Shown here piece after piece: positions 16,628-25,822 of a stretch of 64,000 bases of DNA. Made by a program: the position numbers and the translations under genes. Origin of the DNA: CBDFLT01 sp965249225 (GTDB lineage Bacteria; Chloroflexota; Dehalococcoidia; Lucifugimonadales; G963668185). The DNA lies in contig CBDFLT010000009.1 of the NCBI GenBank assembly GCA_965249225.1, positions 124,001-188,000 of the forward strand, given 5' to 3'. Within the stretch, counting starts at the first letter, position 1; each line of letters begins with the position of its first letter. The notes under the pieces were generated by a model, which was not told the origin of the DNA, searched no databases, and worked only from the letters and a program-made list of their open reading frames with translations.

Positions 16628-16738
16628 AATTATTGACCTATTTGAGCTTAGCACTGCGTAACCGACTCAGTATTCCCGGATCGGCTCACGCTCCCCCGCC
16701 TCCACCACAAACACGGAACTTCATCCGCCCCTTGCCGA

Positions 16739-17779
16739 TCAGGCGGGGGCTGACTCCCGAAAGGTGGCGTCGACGACGTCCAGGGCGTAGTCGATGTCGT
16801 CGGCAGTGATGCCATAGTGAGTGGCGAACCGCCACCTGCGCTCGGCCTTGCCCCCCTTGATTCCCCTCTCCTCCAGCCGCTGGGATACCTCCACAGGCGA
16901 GTCCACGGTGACGTGGAAGTACACCAGGTTGGTCTGGGGACCATCGGGGCCGATGGAGATGCCCGGGATTTGGCTCAACCCCTTGGCCAGCAGGCGCGCG
17001 TTGGCGTGGTCGTCGGCCAGCCTGTCCACCATGGTCTCCAGGGCCACTATCCCGGCCGCCGCGATGATGCCCACCTGACGCATGGTGCCCCCCAGCCGTT
17101 TACGCCAGAAGCGGGCCTTCTCGACCAGCTCATGGCTGCCGCACACCAGGGAGCCGATGGGCCCGCTCAGCCCCTTGGAGAGACAGAAGCCGACGGTGTC
17201 AGCATCCCTGGCCAGCTCGGCGACAGGGGTCTCCAGATAGACGGAGGCGTTGAATATGCGGGAGCCATCGATGTGCAGTGGGATGTCGTGCTCTCTAGCC
17301 ACCTGGGCGATGGCCGCAGTGTCATCCGGCGTAAGCACGCCGCCTCCGCAGTGGTTGTGGGTGTTCTCCAACGCGATGAGCCTGGTGGGAGGGAAGTAGA
17401 TGTGGTCGGGTCGTATGGCCGCCCTGACCTCGTCGGGGTCCAGCATGCCTCGGTCGTCGTTATGAACGGTGCGGGGGTGGACCCCGCCCAGGATGGATGC
17501 GATGCCCTGCTCGTAGAGGTAGATGTGGGCCTTGTCGCCCAGGATCATCTCGTCGCCACGCTGGCAGTGGGCGAGAATCGCCGTCAGGTTGGCCATCGTC
17601 CCGCTGGGGACGAGTATGGCGGCCTCTTTGCCGAGCATCTCGGCGGCCATGGCCTCCAGGCGCTTGGCGGTGGGGTCATCCCCGCGGGAGTCGTCCCCGA
17701 CCTCGGCCTCGGCTATGGCCCTGCGCATCTCAGGCGTGGGATGCGTAACGGTGTCGCTACGGAAATCGATGACTCGCAT
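16739..17779 (-). CDS. ltaE: Low-specificity L-threonine aldolase
   Basis: A PLP enzyme that cleaves threonine or allo-threonine to glycine and acetaldehyde. 346 residues: MRVIDFRSDTVTHPTPEMR, GDDPTAKRLEAMAAEMLGKE, ENTHNHCGGGV, LHIDGSRIFNA and the PLP-lysine block FCLSKGLSGPIGS, all family hallmarks. The open frame extends 20 codons upstream, but ATG 17779 has GGGAG just before it and matches the family N-terminus. It stands alone, divergent from fumC. Confidence 0.93.
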   Translation of the reverse strand: MRVIDFRSDTVTHPTPEMRRAIAEAEVGDDSRGDDPTAKRLEAMAAEMLGKEAAILVPSGTMANLTAILAHCQRGDEMILGDKAHIYLYEQGIASILGGVHPRTVHNDDRGMLDPDEVRAAIRPDHIYFPPTRLIALENTHNHCGGGVLTPDDTAAIAQVAREHDIPLHIDGSRIFNASVYLETPVAELARDADTVGFCLSKGLSGPIGSLVCGSHELVEKARFWRKRLGGTMRQVGIIAAAGIVALETMVDRLADDHANARLLAKGLSQIPGISIGPDGPQTNLVYFHVTVDSPVEVSQRLEERGIKGGKAERRWRFATHYGITADDIDYALDVVDATFRESAPA

Positions 17780-17882
17780 GAGGTCTCCCGGGTGACGGAT
17801 TACGCGGCGAGCATCAATTCTAGCAACACCGCTTGTCAAACGCCATAGCGTCGCCTAACATTGGCAGGGTTGCACGGCGGTT

Positions 17883-17991
17883 AGATTCTTCGCCCCGACC
17901 TGCCGGGACTCAGAATGACATGAAGCTGCACTTGTCACTCTGAGCCCCTCGCTTCGCTCAGGGTGAACTTATCGAAGAGTCTTTCAGGATA
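17883..17991. repeat. MITE-like inverted repeat between ltaE and fumC
   Basis: The left arm begins AGATTCTTCG and ends CTCAGAATGACA (17909-17920). The right arm starts TGTCACTCTGAG (17933) and ends CGAAGAGTCT. The ends are inverted copies with two mismatches, giving a 109-bp element with no ORF. The CTCAGAATGACA / CGAAGAATCT type of repeat is common in several bacterial genomes, including MAGs. It ends ~50 nt before the fumC start, so it lies in fumC's leader. Confidence 0.6.
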
Positions 17992-18040
17992 TTTTGAGGG
18001 TAACAGACGAAAGACCCTGCCGACTTCGGCGGAGGCGGCG

Positions 18041-19459
<1,419 letters not shown>

Positions 19460-19516
19460 CCATTGGAAGTCGTTTCATCATCGTTATCGCCTGCGGGTGA
19501 GCACCCCACCCCACGG

Positions 19517-19573
19517 TGATTATTCCCACCCACCCACCCTCGGCAGGCTTGGGAGAGAACCCCCACTCCACCA
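19517..19573 (-). repeat. G-rich intergenic repeat, copy B
   Basis: On the plus strand: GTGATTATTCCCACCCACCC, then ACCCT, ~11 nt, GGGAGAGAAC and CTCCACCAG. Copy C (43481-43534) has the same order: TGATTATTCCCACCCATCC, ACCCTGG, GCGAGAACG, CTCCACCAGG. It lies between the convergent fumC and response-regulator genes. Confidence 0.55.
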
Positions 19574-19637
19574 GCTAAGTCCCGACAGAGAACATTGAGC
19601 CATCAACGGTGAGTTCCAGACCACAGGGTGATTATAT

Positions 19638-20567
19638 TTAAGGCGGGCTCGAAACTCCGCTACCCTGTCTGGACCGAGCCAAGCGTAGCGCGGCAAAAGC
19701 CTCCCGCATGATCTCGTTCGAGCTTGTGGCTTCGGCGGGGAAACAGGCCACGCCCACGTAAACCGTGTAGCCTGAGTTGGAACCCTCCAGGGCCTGCCGC
19801 CCAACTCCCTCGGCCTGCTGGCGGGATGTTTCAGGCAACAGCACGGCGAATACACCCCTACCGACCCGGCCGATGCTGTCTCCGGGGCGGACCACCTGCC
19901 GCAGATGTCCAACAAAGGTGTCGAGAGGATCGTCTCCCATCTCGCTCTGGTTCTCGCCGTCTTGCGCTCGTATCTCGACATCGGAGACGCTCACCACCAG
20001 GAGGCTGCACATGTGGCCACGCCACTCGGAGCGCCGGACCTCTTCGTCCAGAATTCGGGCGAACAGCTGGGAATTGTAGAGCCCCGTCGTCCCATCGATG
20101 GCGGCTACTTGATCTCGAGCTTCCGGTGCTTGAGCCTCGGCGTGACGCCGCCTCATCCCAAGAACCTTCGCCACCGTTAGCTTGATCAAGTCCACGTTGA
20201 AGGGTTTGGAGATGAAATCCGCTGCGCCCAGATTGATCAGCTTTGCGGCATTGTCCACCGAGGGAAATCCCGTGATCACGATTACGGGCAGAAGGGGATC
20301 GACCTGCTTTACACTGCGAAGGACTTCTATCCCATCTAGTCCAGGCATCACCAAGTCGGTTATCACGAGGTCGAAGGAGGTCTTCTTGAAGAGGTTTACC
20401 GCCTCTTTGCCGCTGCCGGAGCAGGTTATCTCGTAACCCTCTTCCGATGACAGGACCTCGGTCAGCAGAGTCAGGATGAGCTCGTCGTCATCGACAACGA
20501 GAATCCGGGTGGAGTCGTTCACAACAGACCCGCCATTACTGGATCCATGGTCCGCCGAGTCAATCAA
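19638..20567 (-). CDS. Response regulator with receiver and degenerate GGDEF domain
   Basis: 309 residues. Residues ~20-140 are a CheY-like receiver: ILVVDDDE (acid pocket), VITDLVMPGLDG (phospho-Asp), VITG and the Lys in FISKPFN. Residues ~165-300 have the GGDEF fold (GTTGLYNSQLF, GRVGRGVFAVLLP, VGVACFP), but the catalytic GGDEF is replaced by GRGVF. It therefore should not make cyclic-di-GMP. No DNA-binding domain is present. An alternative start is the GTG before NDSTRILVVDDD. A partner kinase is not adjacent. Confidence 0.85.
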   Translation of the reverse strand: MIDSADHGSSNGGSVVNDSTRILVVDDDELILTLLTEVLSSEEGYEITCSGSGKEAVNLFKKTSFDLVITDLVMPGLDGIEVLRSVKQVDPLLPVIVITGFPSVDNAAKLINLGAADFISKPFNVDLIKLTVAKVLGMRRRHAEAQAPEARDQVAAIDGTTGLYNSQLFARILDEEVRRSEWRGHMCSLLVVSVSDVEIRAQDGENQSEMGDDPLDTFVGHLRQVVRPGDSIGRVGRGVFAVLLPETSRQQAEGVGRQALEGSNSGYTVYVGVACFPAEATSSNEIMREAFAALRLARSRQGSGVSSPP

Positions 20568-20883
20568 GGGGTTCCCTCCCAGAGTCTATCTGGTGATATA
20601 TCGAGTTCGTGGACTTCTAGCGCTCCCATGGACGGAGGGCGAGGGCGCGCCAGGTTTTCATTGCAGGCGTCCGATGCGACCGCACGACGATCTAACTATC
20701 GCACAGGCAAGCCCCAGCCGGATTGGGTGCAGGCATCGAGACGTAGTGGGTGAGGGCATCCAAGGTGTAGCACCGGGCGACCGCGTGGCCGGGGAGAGGA
20801 AGCGCTGTGGAATCACCGGAGGCCGTGGGCCTGAAAAGTGGGCAGGCCTCAGCGGAAAACATGGAGGGCGGGAAACGCTGACG
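20568..20883. other. 316-bp spacer with a possible alcohol-dehydrogenase remnant
   Basis: No complete gene. On the plus strand 20743-20814 reads VVGEGIQGVAPGDRVAGE followed by RKRCGI, which looks like the G-x-PGDRV-x-GE...CG block of zinc-dependent medium-chain dehydrogenases. The surroundings are not recognisable, so it may be a decayed fragment or chance. The rest presumably holds the response regulator's promoter. Confidence 0.3.
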
Positions 20884-22128
20884 CTACAAGCTCCTGCGGA
20901 TCATGTTCTCCTCGTCCTCCCGTGTTTCCACCAGCCCTTCTATCCGCGCGATCAAGAGGTCTTCCAGCAGCCTGCCCACCGTCGGGCCCTCGGGCACGCC
21001 GAGCTTGATCAGATCGTCGCCTCTAAGGAGCGGCCTGATCTCATGGAGCTTGTCGAGGAATAGTCGCAACCTTTGCTCGACGACGGGGTCCTCTGCGAAC
21101 AGCGCGCACGCCTCGATTGAAGTGGGACCGTAATCTCGGAGAATCCGATAGACCTCGCCGGCCCCCAGCTCGGGCGCACCCAGACCGTCGAATGCGTCTT
21201 TGATCAGACCTACCTCGCGCAGCGTGCTGGTCCATCGCGCGTCCATGTCCAGCCGGGAGGCGATCTCGGTCCTCGCGGCGGACGACGCCGAGAAGGTCAG
21301 CCCGGCGATGAAGACCAGGTCTTCTTCCTTCGAACCCTCGACGCTCATCTGACCAAACTTGGCCAGAACCGCGACATCCGACCGCAGATCGGGGTGAACC
21401 GCGGCCAGGACGCCCATCTCCCCGGCCTGTTTCAGGATCGATACGGCCGCTTCCTCGTGAAAGACGCGCACCAGCTCGTGCCTGACACGCACTCCGCTAA
21501 GGGCGCCTATGCGGTCCAGGTCGCGCTGGACCAACCGCCGGGTCTCCGGCTCGATATCGAACCCCAGGCGGCCTGCGTAGCGGACCGCCCTGAAGATGCG
21601 GGTTGGGTCGTCCACAAAGCTGTTGGGGTGCAAGACCCTGATGAGCTGGCGTTCCAGGTCTTCCCGTCCGTCATGAGGGTCCTCAACGTCTCCCCACGTG
21701 TCGTCGGAGACGGACACGGCCAACGCGTTGATGGTGAAGTCCCTGCGCGCCAGGTCCTGCTCCAGCGACCCGGGAGCCACCGTCGGCAGCGCGCCGGGAT
21801 GCGCGTAGGACTCACGTCTGGCCATCGCGACGTCGACACGGACGCCCGAGACATCTACTCTGGCGGTGCCGAACTGGGAGCTGGCCTCCACTCGGCCATC
21901 CAGCTCGCGGGCGAGGGCGACGGCGAAGCCAGCGTCCGCGCCTACCGCGGCAACGTCCATCTCAGGGTCATCCGTCCGGCACTCGAGGAGGACGTCTCGC
22001 ACCATACCTCCCACCAGGAAAAGCCGGACCTTATGCCGGGTAGCAGACCGCGCCGCGCGCTTGAGTAGCCTGATATGAGATGGAGGGAGGAGCTTGTCGA
22101 GGAGCGGGGCTATGTTCAACGCGGCCAT
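20884..22128 (-). CDS. CCA-adding enzyme / poly(A) polymerase family nucleotidyltransferase
   Basis: 414 residues. Class II tRNA nucleotidyltransferase head: LFLVGGMVRDVLL, then DDPEMDVAAVG (the metal-binding pair appears as E-x-D), the FGTARVDV strand, RRDFTINALAV and DPHDGREDLERQLIRVLHP, followed by the helical neck with RIFRAVRYAGRLGF. The C-terminal ~200 residues are a diverged helical body. These enzymes build or repair tRNA 3' CCA ends. The open frame extends to 22296 but overlaps a small upstream gene, so ATG 22128 is chosen. Confidence 0.88.
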   Translation of the reverse strand: MAALNIAPLLDKLLPPSHIRLLKRAARSATRHKVRLFLVGGMVRDVLLECRTDDPEMDVAAVGADAGFAVALARELDGRVEASSQFGTARVDVSGVRVDVAMARRESYAHPGALPTVAPGSLEQDLARRDFTINALAVSVSDDTWGDVEDPHDGREDLERQLIRVLHPNSFVDDPTRIFRAVRYAGRLGFDIEPETRRLVQRDLDRIGALSGVRVRHELVRVFHEEAAVSILKQAGEMGVLAAVHPDLRSDVAVLAKFGQMSVEGSKEEDLVFIAGLTFSASSAARTEIASRLDMDARWTSTLREVGLIKDAFDGLGAPELGAGEVYRILRDYGPTSIEACALFAEDPVVEQRLRLFLDKLHEIRPLLRGDDLIKLGVPEGPTVGRLLEDLLIARIEGLVETREDEENMIRRSL

Positions 22129-22237
22129 TCTCTTTCCCGTGAGTCGGTCGACAATAGCACCCCGGATGTCCGCTCCGGCGCCGGAGTTCAGGAGAACACA
22201 TGAGTCGTCCGAGATTCTTGAAGATCGGGTGGCTACT

Positions 22238-22438
22238 TCAGTCTTCGAGTTTCTCGGCCGAGTCCAGGTTGTGCAGGTATTTATTTCCCTCGCCAACTCC
22301 GTCCACGATCACAACTTCGTGAACGTAGACCTCCGTGGACTCAACGTACTCGGTCTCGCCGCTGGTCTCGACCATCAGGCCGCTGATGGTCTTGAACCGA
22401 ATCCCCGGCTCTATGCTTTCCATCTCCGAGTACTTCAA
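22238..22438 (-). CDS. Small unrecognised acidic protein
   Basis: 66 residues (KYSEMESIEPGIRF near the start, NKYLHNLDSAEKLED at the end), soluble and acidic, with a beta-rich look. TTG 22438 is preceded at seven nt by GGAGGGAGG, a very strong ribosome site. It probably leads the transcript that continues into the CCA-type gene 110 bp downstream. No family recognised. Confidence 0.55.
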   Translation of the reverse strand: MKYSEMESIEPGIRFKTISGLMVETSGETEYVESTEVYVHEVVIVDGVGEGNKYLHNLDSAEKLED

Positions 22439-22621
22439 CGGGCTTCCTCCCTCCGGACGAAAAAGTACCTAGATAACGAGATTATCCGCGGGCGGCCTCC
22501 TACGCTCCCGTGGCGCTCTGACCCGGCCACCGGGACTATTGTACAAGCGGGCGACCGGCTGGACAAGGTGAATGGCGGAGCGATAGCATTGAACCTCAAT
22601 CCATCCCGGACCGGTGGACCC

Positions 22622-23137
22622 GTGCAAGAAGACATTAACTACTGCCAGAGGTGCGGCGGACGGCTGGTCGAGAAAGAGCTGGATAACCAGCACCGGCCCC
22701 ACTGCGAGAACTGCGGCTACGTGGTCTTCCTGGACCCGAAGGTCGCAGCAGTCGTGCTGGTGTCCAAGGACCGTAAGCTGGTCATGGTACGGAGGGCTAT
22801 CGAACCAGCCATAGGTCGATGGTCGTTCCCATCGGGCTACGTGGACCGGGGGGAAGTAGTCGAAGATGCGGCGCGCCGGGAGGTAAAAGAGGAGACGGGG
22901 ATCGACGTGGAGCTCACCGATTTCGTCGGCCTGTACTCCAGAACCGGCAGCCTCGTGATACTGGCCGCGTACGCCGCAGATGCCGTGGGGGGAACCCTTA
23001 ACCCCGGCTCGGAGGCCCAGGAAGTGGCGCTCTTCTCCCCCGCTGAGTTACCGCCGTTGCCCTTCCCTCACGACGACCAGATCATCCAGGACTGGACGGC
23101 CCTCAAATCCGGTAGAGACCGAGTGCGCCCGTCCTAG
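22622..23137 (+). CDS. Nudix hydrolase with N-terminal zinc ribbon
   Basis: 171 residues. Residues ~7-35 hold two CxxCG knuckles (YCQRCGG and HCENCGY), then a Nudix domain with SFPSGYVDRGEVVEDAARRE and VKEETGIDV. This zinc ribbon plus Nudix layout is found in NudC-like and ADP-ribose-pyrophosphatase-like proteins, but the NADH-specific SQPWPFP motif of NudC is absent, so the substrate is open. GTG 22622 is the first start consistent with the ribbon; upstream starts (such as GTG 22568) would add non-conserved residues. Confidence 0.85.
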   Translation: MQEDINYCQRCGGRLVEKELDNQHRPHCENCGYVVFLDPKVAAVVLVSKDRKLVMVRRAIEPAIGRWSFPSGYVDRGEVVEDAARREVKEETGIDVELTDFVGLYSRTGSLVILAAYAADAVGGTLNPGSEAQEVALFSPAELPPLPFPHDDQIIQDWTALKSGRDRVRPS

Positions 23138-23162
23138 GGACTCGCTCAAAATCACCCGGCGG

Positions 23163-23591
23163 CTAAACCCGCCCCCAGGTGGCCACTCTTTCCGGGACGA
23201 TCCGCAGAACGGTACAGCCCTCCTCAAGCATCTCCACGTACTGAGGGTACTTGGCCCTGAGAAGGGACTCGGCATGCGATCGCTCCTCGCCGCCATCCAG
23301 AACTGCTGCGCGTCCCTGGACCATGACGTAGGCGAGACGGCTCCAGTCTTCCGAATAGTCATCGATAACCAGGGCCACACTCGCGTTTTCAGAGATGTTT
23401 CGCACTCGCTTCAGACGGGGGGACGACACGCGCTTGGGTTTCAGGTCCAGTGCAGAGTAGAGGCATGTGCCGTCGAACGCGTAGCACACCGGGATAACGT
23501 GGGGCACACCCGAGGCAGCGGCAGTGGCCAGCCGGCCGACCCGGTGTCCGGCGATAAACTCTTCTACTCGGGGGTCGAGTGAGATTCCCAT
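23163..23591 (-). CDS. PPOX-class, probably F420-dependent, oxidoreductase (Rv0121-like)
   Basis: 142 residues with the split-barrel fold of pyridoxamine-phosphate-oxidase-like proteins: HRVGRLATAAASGVPHVIPV, LKPKRVSSPRLKRVRNI, ASVALVIDDYSEDWSRLAYV and VQGRAAVLDGG. This pattern matches the actinobacterial and chloroflexal subgroup that binds coenzyme F420 (the mycobacterial Rv0121 group). F420 use is inferred from the subgroup. It lies downstream of the MBL hydrolase gene on the same strand. Confidence 0.8.
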   Translation of the reverse strand: MGISLDPRVEEFIAGHRVGRLATAAASGVPHVIPVCYAFDGTCLYSALDLKPKRVSSPRLKRVRNISENASVALVIDDYSEDWSRLAYVMVQGRAAVLDGGEERSHAESLLRAKYPQYVEMLEEGCTVLRIVPERVATWGRV

Positions 23592-23659
23592 AGCCGCTTA
23601 GCAGTCCCGGTCTTCCCAGGACTAGATCCTTTCCAGATATAGGAAGCTCGAACCACGTC

Positions 23660-24463
23660 TTAAACCCCCTGCCAGACACGCCTGCCGCGCCGACGCACAA
23701 AGCGGCCGAACCCCGGCTCGGGGAAGTGGCCCGCCGACACCAGGGACCCGTCCGCCTCAAGCATGTCCACCACCTCGAGGCGGGTCTTCCGGGAACGGAT
23801 GTGGTCCATATCGAACTCGGGATTCCACCTGGTGTGGTGGGCCTGGGCCGGGCTGTGAGCGACATCACCTAGAATAAACCCCCGCTGGCCCGCGGAGGTT
23901 ATCCTGATAGAGATATGGCCTGGGGTGTGGCCCGAGGTATCCACCGTTTTGAGCTCGTCGGTGAGATTGTAGTCACCTTCGATCAAGTCCATGATTTTCA
24001 GCTCGTCCAGCGGCACGACCTGGCTGCCGATGTACTCCTCGCGTTGTAGCACTGAAGGCTGAGTCCAGAACTCCCAGTCCGCCTTGGGGACAAGGTAGCG
24101 CGCCCTCGGGAAGGTGGGCCGTCCGCCGGTCAGGTTCCATCCCACGTGGTCAGAGTGAAGGTGGGTCATCACCACCAGATCCACCGACTGCCGGTCGACG
24201 CCCTTCCGCTGCATGTCCTCCAGAAGCTGTCCATCCTCGTCCTGCAGCCCCGTATCGACGATTATCAGCTTTCCACCCGACCGCACGGCCACGGAGCCAT
24301 ATCTGGGGTGGATGTGGCCGTTTTCGTCGAGCAGATCGGGATACTCCGACCGCCAGTGCTCCCTGGCGCTTTCGGGAAACGTGGGCGCCGGCTCCACATC
24401 ACCGTGGCCGTCGGTCAGGGAGACCATCTCGACGTTCCCGACTCTCACGACATACTTGGGCAT
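23660..24463 (-). CDS. Metallo-beta-lactamase fold hydrolase
   Basis: 267 residues. The metal-binding motif is MTHLHSDHVGWN (HxHxDH), followed by DTSGHTPGHISIRI with the next histidine, FILGDVAHSP with the bridging Asp and a late SAGHFPEPGFG histidine. The early strand IIVDTGLQ also fits. The order is that of lactonase/AttM-like and related hydrolases acting on small esters. Substrate unknown. It is divergent from selD. Confidence 0.85.
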   Translation of the reverse strand: MPKYVVRVGNVEMVSLTDGHGDVEPAPTFPESAREHWRSEYPDLLDENGHIHPRYGSVAVRSGGKLIIVDTGLQDEDGQLLEDMQRKGVDRQSVDLVVMTHLHSDHVGWNLTGGRPTFPRARYLVPKADWEFWTQPSVLQREEYIGSQVVPLDELKIMDLIEGDYNLTDELKTVDTSGHTPGHISIRITSAGQRGFILGDVAHSPAQAHHTRWNPEFDMDHIRSRKTRLEVVDMLEADGSLVSAGHFPEPGFGRFVRRRGRRVWQGV

Positions 24464-24616
24464 GGACTACTTCAAAGCCTCAGATGAGCGCGCCTTTAGC
24501 GGCTGGCCTGGAAAGCGGCCGCCAATGACCATCATTCTACCCATACCGCCCTGGTCATTCAAACCCGGAATAGCGAGGCCTTCGAGACCGGCAGCATAGG
24601 TACGAGACCCCCATGC

Positions 24617-24622
24617 TATACT
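24617..24622 (+). promoter_or_regulatory. Candidate -10 box for selD
   Basis: TATACT lies 56 nt upstream of the selD GTG in the divergent spacer. A matching -35 is not clear. Confidence 0.3.
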
Positions 24623-24677
24623 CTCTGGCAAGGGTTAGCACAACCCGGTAAATGCTCCCGGAATGGAAGGAGATAAG

Positions 24678-25739
24678 GTGGCAAAGACGGGTGACCGGAT
24701 CCGCCTGACCAGCCTGGCCAGCTGCGCAGGTTGAGCCTCCAAGCTTAGTCCAGAAGACCTGGCGCAGGTCCTGCGTCAGCTGCCGGAAGTCGCCGATCCC
24801 AACCTGCTTGTCGGGCCGGGTACAAAGGACGACGCCGCGGTATACAAGTTGGGCCCCGATCTGGCGCTGGTCCAAACCGTGGACTTCTTCCCGCCCATCG
24901 TCGACGAGCCCTTCACGTACGGAGAGATCGCGGCCGCCAACGCCCTGAGCGACATTTACGCCATGGGTGGCAGGCCTCTTTTGGCCCTCAACATCGTAGC
25001 GTATCCGGCCGACCTCCCAATGGCCATCTTGGGCGAGATCCTGAAGGGTGGGGCATCGAAGGCGGCCGAGGCCGGCGTCCTCATCACGGGGGGACATACC
25101 GTGGACGATAAGGAGCCCAAGTATGGGATGGCCGTCACCGGTCTCATCAAGCCCGGCTCCGAGGTCACCAACGCCGGCGCGCAGGCTGGGGATGTCTTAG
25201 TGCTGACCAAGCCTATCGGGACGGGGATTATCACCACGGCCGGCAAGGCACAGCAGGCGGCCCCATCGGTGCTCGACAACGCCATCCAGGTTATGAGCAC
25301 CCTCAACCGGGCGGCCGCAGAGGCCATGACGAATGTCGGCGTCAACGCATGCACCGACGTGACCGGGTTCGGCCTGCTGGGCCACCTGCGGCTGATGCTC
25401 GAGGCGAGCAACGTCGGCGCCCGAATAAGGCTGGGCGCAGTCCCTGTGCTGGAGGGCGCGGTGGAGTTGACCGCACAGGGTTTTGTCCCGGGCGGGACCA
25501 ACCGTAACCTGGACTCCCTCGACGGCCTGGTGGACTGGCACCCGGCCATCGGCGAGGCTTCCAAGCTGCTGCTGTGCGACGCCCAGACGTCGGGCGGACT
25601 GCTCATCTCGATCTCAGCCGATAGGCGGGACCTGCTTCTCGACACGCTACAAAAATCCGGCGTCGGTACCATCGCCGTGATCGGAGAGATCGCGGCCGCC
25701 GGCGCCCTCGGCGACAAGCTCGTCCAGGTAGCTCCCTAG
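24678..25739 (+). CDS. selD: Selenide, water dikinase, itself a selenoprotein (in-frame UGA = Sec19)
   Basis: SelD makes selenophosphate from selenide and ATP. Plain translation seems to begin at 24849, but the conserved N-terminus lies upstream across an in-frame TGA at 24732-24734. From GTG 24678 (GGAAGGAGAT upstream) it reads VAKTGDRIRLTSLASCAG-Sec-ASKLSPEDLAQVLRQ, joining without shift to GPGTKDDAAVYKLG. The Sec and the Lys three residues later match the catalytic Cys17 and Lys20 of the E. coli enzyme. Later landmarks are QTVDFFPPIVDEP, ANALSDIYAMGG and CTDVTGFGLLGHL. Total 353 aa. Bacterial SelD with Sec at this site is a known variant. The enzyme thus depends on its own product and on SelA at 8241-9614. 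Confidence 0.93.
24732..24773 (+). promoter_or_regulatory. Selenocysteine UGA with downstream SECIS-like hairpin
   Basis: TGA 24732-24734 is followed by CAG-AA-GACCTG-GCG-CAGGTC-CTG (24751-24773): a 6-bp perfect stem (24756-24761 with 24765-24770) extended by three pairs past an AA bulge. The loop lies ~28 nt after the UGA. Bacterial SECIS elements recognised by SelB are stem-loops placed at about this distance inside the coding sequence. Confidence 0.7.
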
Positions 25740-25822
25740 CTAGCCGGGCCTCCGTGCCTTCTGGTATGTTTAACTACGCTTGACCCAAAGCGCGCCCAAT
25801 CGCCCTGTGTCATCGAGACCCC

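Noticed and set aside
16817..17848. 343-residue open frame on the plus strand opposite threonine aldolase
   Set aside because: Antisense shadow of the well-supported ltaE; composition is His/Gly-rich with no family likeness.
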